Below, in pieces: positions 24,446-35,000 of a DNA stretch of 43,022 bases. The number at the start of each line of letters is the position of its first letter. Within the stretch, counting starts at the first letter, position 1. The stretch is from the IMG/VR virus record IMGVR_UViG_3300032282_005958, positions 1 to 43,022 of that record; one strand, given 5' to 3'. A model generated the notes under the pieces. The model saw only the letters and a list, made by a program, of their open reading frames with translations, did no database searches and had not been told where the DNA came from. The DNA is from a virus. A program made the position numbers and the translations under genes.

Positions 24446-26002
24446 ATGAACGCCCCCAATTATATCGGAGAAGTTAGAGGGATTGTTGACGATCTTCGCA
24501 ACAATTATATCAAAAAACAACAACTTGCTCTTCAGGCACAAGAACAAAATAACAGGATGTTTTTGGGGTTGGCCAATCTCAGTCAGCAATCCGACCTGTC
24601 CCAAGCCAAGATTGATGCCGATCTTCAGCAGACAGAAACAAATAAAAATGTTCAATTGGCCCAGTTAAACTCACAAAGATATGCGGCTTCTGCGCAATCT
24701 GCGAAAGATTTGGCCCAATCTGATTTAAATGAACGCAAATTTCAATTTGATTTGTGGAAAGAAAACAACGCCCTGGAAAAAGAACAAAGGGAAAGAGAGC
24801 AGGAAATTGCTTCCGCCAGATTGTTGCAGGAGGGAGTTGTCGCTCTTAACAGCGACGATCCTACGAAGAAAATTGAATGGGCTAATAAAAGTGTAGCCTC
24901 AATTCTGAACGGCAAACAACAAGCGGATTTATGGACCAATGCTCTGACCATCGTCAACACCAAACGAAAACTGGAATCGGATATTACCAATTTAAAAACC
25001 CAGGAACCTGCTCTGGCTATCACCAGGGATCTTAATAAATTGGATGTTTCCTCCATGACTCCGGATCAATTCGCGGCTGAGCTGGAAGATTATAACAAAA
25101 GATTCCAGTCGTTGGGCAATACAGATCCCAAAATTAATGATTTGTATATGTCCACTTCTCAGGAAGTGGCCAAACGTCAGCATGATTTTCGGCAAAAAGA
25201 ATACGGTCAGGTCATGGATTCTTTTTTACGGAGTGGTAATTTGGCGCAACTGGATGCGCAGACCCAAAAAGAATTTGACCGAATTCACTCATTGTTCCCT
25301 GAAGGACCGGCCAGAAGTTCCAATGACTTTTCAATTCAGCTTCAACGTTTGATGTTTCAAAGTAATAACGAAAAAAGTCAAACTAATTTGGCGGATCTTA
25401 CTCAAGAAGCCAACGCAATTGAGGAGAATATTGTAGCCCAGAACCCGAGTTTGGCGGCTGTTAGGACCGATCCAAAAACTGGAGAAAAATATAAAGTGTT
25501 TCCTTATTCCGCCCCCAACCTTACGCCAGTTGTTGGATTTAACGGTACGATTGATCCGGACACCGGCTTGGTAAATAAACAGACGTTGCAAGCGTATGCC
25601 AAGTGGAAGGCCGAAGTAACTTCTCCTACCTTCCTTTTGGGTCAAGTTCCGTTTATCCGCGGGCTTAACATGGGAGCCCCCATGATTGAAAGTCCAGCTG
25701 GTAAAAAACAAATAGAAGAAGCCGCAGCAATTCCATTCAGATCATCCAACGTGTATAATCCTCAAGTCGTAGCTGCGCCCGGAACTGCTGTAATTCCCAC
25801 CGCTCCCGGTGCTCCCAAGGTTCAACTTTCGGAAGATACTGTTGCCAAAGTGGTTAACCTATACAATACCAACCCCGATGCGTTGATTGGAAACAAATCA
25901 GTCAAAGAGGTTGTAGCCAGAATGTTAGCCACCGGTATTTCTTTGCCCGGGCTTCGGCAAACTCCTGAATCCAACGTAGTTAATCAGGGACAAAAGCGTT
26001 GA
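24446..26002 (+). CDS. Internal virion protein, coiled-coil (518 aa)
   Basis: Helical and highly charged for the first 300 residues, with long Gln/Lys/Glu-rich segments (LQAQEQNNRMFLGLANLSQQ at about 30-50; ENNALEKEQREREQEIA at about 108-124), then a Pro-rich C-terminal part. It has no signal peptide or TM. Its slot between a 536-residue protein and the giant helicase protein suggests an ejected internal protein (T7 gp15-like by position). ATTTTATG start without ribosome-binding site; a loose -10-like TAAATT lies 5 bases before the ATG. No family recognised. Confidence 0.58.
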   Translation: MNAPNYIGEVRGIVDDLRNNYIKKQQLALQAQEQNNRMFLGLANLSQQSDLSQAKIDADLQQTETNKNVQLAQLNSQRYAASAQSAKDLAQSDLNERKFQFDLWKENNALEKEQREREQEIASARLLQEGVVALNSDDPTKKIEWANKSVASILNGKQQADLWTNALTIVNTKRKLESDITNLKTQEPALAITRDLNKLDVSSMTPDQFAAELEDYNKRFQSLGNTDPKINDLYMSTSQEVAKRQHDFRQKEYGQVMDSFLRSGNLAQLDAQTQKEFDRIHSLFPEGPARSSNDFSIQLQRLMFQSNNEKSQTNLADLTQEANAIEENIVAQNPSLAAVRTDPKTGEKYKVFPYSAPNLTPVVGFNGTIDPDTGLVNKQTLQAYAKWKAEVTSPTFLLGQVPFIRGLNMGAPMIESPAGKKQIEEAAAIPFRSSNVYNPQVVAAPGTAVIPTAPGAPKVQLSEDTVAKVVNLYNTNPDALIGNKSVKEVVARMLATGISLPGLRQTPESNVVNQGQKR

Positions 26003-26026
26003 CGTTGGGCAGGAATCTGCTTGAAT
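25999..26026 (+). promoter_or_regulatory. Promoter-like element before the giant gene
   Basis: TTGACG (25999-26004) overlaps the stop of the preceding gene; a 16-base spacer leads to TTGAAT (26021-26026, 4/6 match) and 10 bases more to the ATG at 26037. It has the same geometry as the portal promoter. A rich GGGCAGG at 26007-26013 lies too far from the ATG to serve as ribosome-binding site. Confidence 0.5.
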
Positions 26027-26036
26027 AGTTTGGTTT

Positions 26037-29000
26037 ATGGCAGATCCCCTTTCCCCGACAGGTATTGAATTTACGGGAGAGGACCAACAGGCTCTTGATA
26101 GTCTTTTTGCCTCCCCAACCGCCCAACCTCAAGATGAGCTTGGGTCGTTTTTAGACCAGCCCTCACCTACCCTTTCTCAGGCTGGCAATTTGATTCAGCT
26201 TCGGGATAACCCCAAAGCCGCTGACGTGTTACTTGGAACAGCAACTCGTTTTAAAGAAGGAAAACTTCCTTTTAATACTCAGTCTTGGCAGGACGCTCAA
26301 AAGAATGTTCAGGATTATATAACTTCCACATCGGAAGATACTCTAAAAGCCCAGCAGAATAATGATTGGATGGGCCTTACCAAAATTGCTTTGGGCGGGG
26401 TTGGTAAAGTTATCGGGTCTTATTTACAATCTGGTCTTGGAGTTACTAATGAAGATGCCAAAGCCATGCAGGAAAGTATGGCTGCCAGAAATTATATCGG
26501 AACAATTAAAGATCCAACGCAAGCCGCCAAGGCTTTAGAGCTTGGAAATCTTTACTCGGACGAACTGGCTTCCGGGCAATCAATTGCCCCCAAGGATCAA
26601 AAACCAGCCACAGAATTTGGACGTGGGCCGTGGAATACACCCAAGATCGGCATGAATCTCGCCAGGGCACAGGAGTATTACCAGGATTTACAAAGCGATA
26701 AAAATAAAAAACTGGGGACGGCGGGACTTCGTAATTTTGCCATTCAATCCGGGGATGCTTTTGTTCCGTTTGTTTCCATTGGGGACATTATTGTCGATGA
26801 GAATGACCCGGATCAGGTTGCCCGCCGTGCGGCCTTGACCAATGGGATTAACGACACAATCCAGAAAGATTATCTCCCGTCGACGTTGGCGGGCCTGACC
26901 ACCGGATCATTGGGTCAATTTATGGCTGTTGGTGCCGGAGCCACAAAACTTTTAGGACAAGCAACAGAAATTGCCGGGGTCACTATCAAGGTACCGACTA
27001 TGTTGTCCAAAGGATCCACGTACGCCGTGGTTGGAACGTCACAATCTTTGGATCAAGATCCACGTAACCTTAGTGTCGGACAGCGGTTGGCTTCCATTGC
27101 AAGTGAAGTTGGCGTTCTCGCCTTGTCAGAAGAAGCCGGAAACAAGCTGGAAGATGTTGTCGATAGATCGTTGGCAAATCACATGGTTGCCAAAGCTCTT
27201 GAAAGCAAATTACCCATGTTGGCCCCGGTAGTGCAGGGTACAGCCAAAGTAATCGGAACAACTTTGGGAGAATCTTCTTCCGATGTAATTGATGCCATTT
27301 CCCGCGGGCAGGACCCAATTGCTCAATTGCCACAAAGTCTTGCCGCTTCTGGGGGTATTGGTTTGGGAATGGTTTTGGTTGAGGGGTTAGCTGGACGGAG
27401 GGCCAAACTTAACCAGCAAGCCAACGATATGTTCTCGGACATTTTGAGACAAACAGTGACCGGAATTAAAACCGACCCCAAAATACCCGAGGAACAAAAA
27501 CAACAACAAATTTTAGAGTTGCGGCAGTCATTGAATAACTCCCAGGCCCAGGCTTTGTTTGATGCCATCAATGTCAGGGCTTCTGTGGATTCAGAGACTT
27601 CTCCCGAGACAGCAAGTGTGGCCGACGAAGCCATCAATAATTCAAAGCAAGGAGTTATTGAATCCATGCTTGCGGAGGCTGTCACCCAAGCTGAAAAACC
27701 AGTGGCCCAACCGCAAATCGGAATCCCACCGACCATAGAAACAAAAGCTCCGGAATCGGAGGAGGAATCGCTTGGGGCCCTTAATGAATTGGTCAACGTA
27801 TTTCAAAAGGGAGTTACTTCGGTTGACCTTTCCTCGACCCCCAACAACCAGGCCAAGATTGACTGGTTAGAAAAGCAAGGGCGTGTTTACGGCAAGCTTA
27901 CGGAAGACGGTTCCAAGTATCAGGTTCTTGGGGTCAAGGACAATGAAGGAAATTGGCTCGGCCAGGAAGATCCCGCCGAGATCATGCAGGATGAAAAGGA
28001 CGCCATCTTGCAGGAGATTGAAGCCAAGCCAGGGATCACTCAGGATCAAATTGATGAGATCACGGATCAACTGGACGCGGCAGTTTCGATGCCAGAAATT
28101 GAGGCCATTGCTTCGAAGCATCTAGGACCCAGCGAAATTCAGACTGCATTAGAGACCCGGCTCGCCCAGCAACAAGAACTTGTGGCTGAGGAAAGACCCG
28201 CCGAGTTTCGCGCCAAGAAAATTGCCGACCAGATTGCGGCTTTGCAGACAAAGATTCGGCAGTCTCCAATCGAGGAAACTCCAGCCCTTGAGGAACAACT
28301 TGCCAACCTACAGGCTATGGAAGCCCAGGCGCAGACAGAACGAGGTGTTCGTGGAGAACAAAGTGTTTCTAGTTTGATTGGACAATTTGAGCGCGAAACA
28401 AACTCCGCAATGAAAAGCGGGGCGCTTGCTCCCGAGTTGGAAGCCCGCCCTGAAGTTGTTTTGGCAATCAACAATCCGGAGAATGCGTCCTACCAAAAGT
28501 TTCAAAAGCTTGCCCCAGACCCTAGAGAAAATGACGTAAACGCTTTGGGTGATGTGTTCAATTTAAAAAACGCCGCAACGGTGGAGTTGTTGCAGAGTAT
28601 CGGAGCAATCGATGAAAACGGCCGAAATATATTAACCCCAGCCGAAACTTTGATGGCGTATGTCAAGCGCAAGAATGCTTACCTTCAGAGCAAATCGCTG
28701 TCCGGTTATCAGACGTACAATATTGCGGACGAAGTTTCGATGGGGTTAATCAATTCCTTTTTATATGAGTTGCGCCAAGGTAAAAGCAATCTTTCCTTAA
28801 GCACTATCTTCAACAGCCGTCTTCGGGATTTCATCCGTCAGGCTGTTCCCCGCATGCGAGCTGGTGTTGGAATTGGCGCGGCAGTCAGCATGGAAACTCC
28901 CGGACTTCGCACCCAGGCCGTGGATGCCGAGACACTGGCGGAAGAGCAGGGGATTAATCCAGCCGTTGCCGGAGCCATTAATGAAACCCTCGATCAGTTG

Positions 29001-32000
29001 GATGCCAGCGAAACTGATTTCCAGGCTCAAGGTCAAACCGAAATTCCTTCCGCGGCCCAGCGACAGGAAGCCCTGGCGGTTATCGCCGAAAACCTTAAAC
29101 AACCTTTTCGCAATTCTTTAGCCACCGACGCGGAGAAATTAGCGTTTGACGCTGTTGTCGGAGATACCAAAAACGTGGCTTCCGAAGCGGCCAAGATTGG
29201 AACGACAATCGACAATATCAACGCGCTTCAACCGGCGGTCAAAGCCAAGTTTATTCAAAACCTGGAGAACGATTACCGTAAGAATCAGCGCGAAGGAACA
29301 TTGCCGTCTCGTTCGATTGAGGAACCCGCTGGCGTGGTGCGCGAAGGAAGTCTGGCGGCCAATCAAATTAAACCCTACGTTGAACGTTTTCGTCAATTGC
29401 AGGGAGATAATTTCTTTGACGACTCAGAATTGATTGCCGCCAGAACTTTACTTGGTGAAGTGCAGTCATCCCGCTCTGCCGACTTGCTCAAGTCGTTCGA
29501 GAATTTTATTGAAAATGTAGCGGCCTCCAAACTTACGCCTGAGGCGATCACCGAACTTACCGAAGCCATCGACAGCAATTTACGCCAATCGACGGAAGAC
29601 GGAACCATTTCCCAGAAACAGGCGGACGATTACATCGCCACATTAAACAAACTTGCCGAGCCATATTTGGCTTCGGAAACCATGTCGGAAGGCGAAGCCA
29701 AGAATAAAATCGCGGCTGTTTTCCGGTCCAATCTGCTTCGTGTCAGCGACCAAATCCTGCGCGATAGCGGATTAACCATTAACGAGGAAGGCACATATGA
29801 ACAACCCAAACAACCACCAACCCCAAGACCTGAAGCCAAGACAACCGCTGATCGACGTGAGGAAGCTCGCGCAAAGCTCGCCGAAATCGAAGCCAAGCGC
29901 GCTTCCGCCGCAAAGCGAGTTCTTGAAAAAGCCGTTCCCACGGAGCGGAAAGAAGTGGAACGACCTGCTCAGCGTCCGCCAGCCGGAGTCGGGAGACCTG
30001 GAGTTGAACGCGCTCGTGGCGTCCCAGTCCCCAAGTCCTTCGTCGAGCCCCGTAACCAGCTAGCCAAACCTTTCAACGAAAAGATTCTTGCACCCGCTGG
30101 TCAACAGGTTCTTTCCAATCTGTCCAAAGAACAGACGCAGGATGTGGCCGCGGCTGTCACCACAATCGAGAACTCTAAGCACAAGGCATTCTACTTGGCG
30201 AACGGACCTGGAACTGGAAAGACGCGAGTGTTGCTTGGCACTGGAGCCTACTATCTCAACAAAGGATTTAAGGTTGTTTACATAACAGCTCCTGACGCCG
30301 TTACGCCGAACTGGGACTACGGGGATATTGGAGGATCCATCCAGAAGGATGCCGCGATTCTTGGCGTTCCGTTGGCGGTTCGTGGTGGGAAAGGTGAGAA
30401 CGGAAAGGGATTGCCAATTGAGTTTGTTCCGGGTCGGATGCTTGTTACCACGTACAATTCTGGATATCTCGAAAAACTTTTGCCGTTGATTGATGACAAG
30501 ACTGTTGTTCTTATGGACGAACAGCACTCTGGTCGAAACTTATCCAAAGCTATTCAAGGTGGAAAGACCCGGTCTTGGGCAATATTGATGGACGATATTG
30601 CCAACAAAGCTGGTCGCACATTGATGGCTTCAGGCACTCCGTTCGAAACTCCGGATCAATTGTTATCCCTTGGTCGACTTGGAATCTTTGACAATGAATC
30701 CCCCGACGCTCTGTTTACGCGGCTTGGTTTCCAAAAGTATTCCCTTCGTGGCGGAAAGAAATATTATTGGCAGTTGGCTGAAGGAGTGACCGAAGCGCAG
30801 ATGCAGGACAGGTTAGAAGCCTATCTTGATGGAATGGCCAAGAACGGGCTCATGCGTTCCCGATCCCTGCGACTCGATGGAGTCAATGTGGAGTTCCAGG
30901 ATGTTCCTTTGGACAGCAAGATTAAGCAACAACTTGAAGATATTAAAGCCATGTACGGCGGTTCACAAAATGTGGACATTGCATCACTCCGCAAAATGGC
31001 CGCTGCCCAAAAACGTGCGCTTGAGGAATACAAAGTTGAAGCCGCGGCCAAGCGGGCGATTGACGCCATCAAGCGTGGCAAGAAACCGGTTCTTTATGTT
31101 GGGTTTGTATCAGATGAAAATGCCAAGGGTGAGACAGTAAATCCCACTTCGGCTTTGCTTGAAGCCGCAATCGCCAAGCTTGATCCAACTCTCAAAGTGG
31201 CCCGAATGTACACAGGTTCAGAGCAAACCAAAGAACAGGCTATGGCCGCGTTCAACGAAGGGGACGCCGATATTCTTATAGCTACTAAAGAGATGGGCGG
31301 AACCGGCATTGAGTTGGACGACAAGTTTGGCGATGAACCCCGCGAGATGATTATTCTTTCTCCGCCGATCAGTGCAATCCAGGCGGTTCAGCTTATCTAC
31401 CGCGTTTGGCGTGTGGACAGCGCCAGCCGTCCCAACATTGTATTCCTTGAGTCACAGGCTGAGATTGACCAGAACACTATCGGTCGTATGCGGGCCAAGT
31501 TGCGTCTACTCGACGCAACCGTTGGTGCTGGCTTTGAAGGTCTTAGGGCTGAAGAAACCAAACCCTCTGGGGTTGCCAAGACCGGGGCTATTACAACTCC
31601 AGAAACAATTCGCGCAGCCGCAATGCTAACACCAGATGGAACTATTTATTCTGGATCTTGGCATCCGGCAGCTTACGAAGAATACATGAAGTATACCGGC
31701 GCCACCAGAGAGCAAGTGGTCGAAAAACTTAACAGCGGAGCAATTAAAGACGGGTTTGTAACATCGACGGGAAGATTTGTCACGAGAGAAGAAGCGGCAA
31801 TTATTGCTGAAAAAGCAAATCAATTCAAAGAGGGAAAAGAAGGAGATGTTGCTTACGCTGGAGGATTGAAAGGTATAGGGAACGCGCAAACCGAAAAAAC
31901 AAAAGCCAAAGAAACCAAATCAGCCGAAGTTGTCGCCCCGGTGAAATCAACAGTCGAAGCTACCGCCGAGCAACAAAAGTTTGTGGACACGGAACTAACT

Positions 32001-35000
32001 TCCGTTCTTGGAGCTAACTACAAAGACAATACGGTCACCTTCAAAGACGCCAAAGGGCAGCCTCGTACTTATAATGTTTTAGTATCTCCTACGGCAGAGC
32101 ATAGCGTCGCGGCTCAGGCTGGAATTGATAATGAATCTGACACAATTATTATCAACCCCGAAAAACTGGCTGTCGGTAAATCTCGGATATCAGCAAAAGA
32201 TTTTAAATCGTATTTAACCAAAGTTATGTTGGAGGAGACAATTCACGTTGAAACGTACCGGTATTTCCGTGAACTTGGACTTGATCCAGTGGAGGAATTA
32301 ACAGCCATCGGTGATGGTATGAGTCAAGCTACTCGGCTAGCTATAGCAAGGCTTTATTATTCTTCACTTGGTTCAGATATCACAGATCCCGTGGTTCAAG
32401 GAAAAATCAAGGCTATGGCTAATGATTCTTTCTTTACGGCTATGGAAGGAATTCGGCAACTGTCTCAGCTTAATCTTGTTGGAGGAATTACCGAGCAGGT
32501 AAGTTCCGTAAACGCAAACGATATTGCTAGGGCTACACAACGCCTTAAGGATCTTGTCGGTCAGGAACCCAAGTCTGTTCTCTCTAGACTCGGTGTGTGG
32601 TTTGACAGCATGGCTACCGTAGTCAAGCGTGGATTAGGTCTTGCCCCTCAAGCCACGGATCGCTTGGCAATGCGTCAAAGCATCGAAGATTCAATTTCTA
32701 ATCTTAGAAAGACTTCCAAGTATTTCATGGATGAATCAAAACCCGGACCCGTTCCGGCACCAGAACCTGGTCGCTCTCCAACGTCTCCCCGGCCAGCCAA
32801 TAAGTTTGACTCCTACGATCTTCGAATCTATCGAATGATTGAGAACCATCTCGAAGGCCGAACAGACGGAGTCTTTGGAGTCACCGAAGCTGACGACCTG
32901 TTCAAAACAGTTGATGTGAACGATTGGCTCGACGGCTTGGATGTTGCAGCTCGTCGCGGAATAATCACGAATCAAGAGCGCAATTTGTTCCGGGCCGCGA
33001 CTAAGTCCGTCATGGATGGTGGCCGGGCAAGCCTTCCAGGTATTGCCAACAAAGCCCTTGAGATTGCCGAAGGTATGGAAGAGTCGGGGGAGTCATTGCC
33101 GGTTGCAGCTTTTGTGGCCACGACTGAGCCAGTGAATTTGACTGAACCTTCCGAGTATGGAAGGTACAACGTAAAGATTGGGTTCTATCCGTCCTATCCT
33201 ACAACAGCTAAGACTTCAGCCGGAGCTGTGGCAAATACAGTTGCTAAGATGTTTGAAGACCGCAATGAAATTATTTTTGATGGTAAGACTTATACTTACA
33301 ATAATCGAGGTGCTTTGATTGCAGCTATCGGTAGGGCTGGATATGACAACTATGCTCGTCGGTTAACTCCAAGCGTAGAAGTTGTGACCGAGAAACCCAT
33401 TGTCAATTCGGTCTCTTTGGACGGAGGAACAGTTTCAATTCCAGTTCCACCACCTGAAGTTGCCCGCATCTTGTTGGCACCAGCCCCCGAGATTCGCGAA
33501 AGCCAGGCTGTAAAAAATATTGTAACTAAATTTGCGGATTCACTCCCAGAAGGAAAGACTAAGGATAAGTTACTCGATGCTTGGTATTATATGTCCGTCC
33601 CTCGCGAACAGCAGTTTGAGGATGCCCGTCAATACATCGGCACTTACGGATTTGATAATACACTCAATGCTTTCTTGGGAGGAAATATTAAATCTTCGCT
33701 TCCTTTGCAGGGTGCAATCGGATTTGAGTTGGCCAAGGGTCTAGGTGAAAAAGCCAAGACCGATAGGTTTGCTCGCGAACAGTTGGCCGAAGTAATGCTT
33801 CTGTTAAGCAAGAAGTACGGAACCGAACCAGGACGTACCGTTGATTTGTGGAACGCACTTGGCGAACTGTCCGCCAATCCAGAGGCCATGAAGATGTATG
33901 TCAGCAAACAAATTGACAGCGCAATCAAAGATCGTCTCGTGGCTTACAAGCCTGAAGAAAATGAAATTGCCTCCGGTTTGGTTGACGCAGGTCGTAGGGC
34001 GGCTGAAAAAATTACTACTAGCAAAAAGATGCAGAAGACTTTGGATCAACTCGGCAAGCTGGTCGACCTAAATAAAAAAGGTGGAACTGTTTCCCAGATT
34101 CAAGCTGTGCTTGCTGACTATCTTGCCAGTGAAGACGCCAACAAAGACGGCGCGGAATTCCTCGGAGCCGATCTTACGGCCGCACCCGAAGTTGGCGGAG
34201 GTGAGGCAGATGACATTCGCCTTGATCCCAAACAGACTCGAGCGCTTGGCCGTATTATTCTGGAGCTTATTCAGCGTTCCGAAAATCCCCGCGAGACTGC
34301 CGCTTCCGCCGATGAAATCAAACGGTTAGTAATGTTAGTTCCGGCCTTGCGTGACGCAAAGAACCAAGATAACGTTAGACGAAAGGTCGAACTTTATTTT
34401 GACGCTTCCCTCACATACGCACTCGAATCATACGGAGCTAAAGCGCTACGGGCAGCAAGGGCGAGAGAGGCTGGTGCGGAAGGTGGCGCGATTGGCGAAG
34501 TTGTCGCTCCCCCCGCCACACGAGGTGAAGCAATCCAACGAGCCGCGCAAGCAAAAGCAAAAGCGGCGCAAGAAGCACCGGTAATAATTCCGTCGGATGC
34601 TCTGTCTAAGTTGGCGGAGTTGGCTGAAGCCTCGGCAGATGCTCTCCAGAAACAAGCCGCTCGTCTCCAGCAAGAGCCCAAAGTAAAGGATGCCCTCGAA
34701 GAATTTGCAGCCCGTATCCGCAGATTGATTGCTCAGCGCACAAAGGAAATGGGCGGATTGCAGCCCGCGTTTGAGCCAGAGCCCAAGCCGACAGAAGCCG
34801 AAGTTTTGAAGGATCGGATCGCCAAGTATCCCGACGTTCAAGAGTTCATCGACAACGTTCGAGATTCGCTTCGTAACAACTATAAGGAAGAAGACCTGAT
34901 TGGGCTGGAGCCTTTCATTGAGGAAGCTTTTGGCCGACCCTTTGCCGTGTCCAGCTTAAAGCAAGCCGTCCGTTCGTTGGAATCTATTGGAGGCCCGCAG

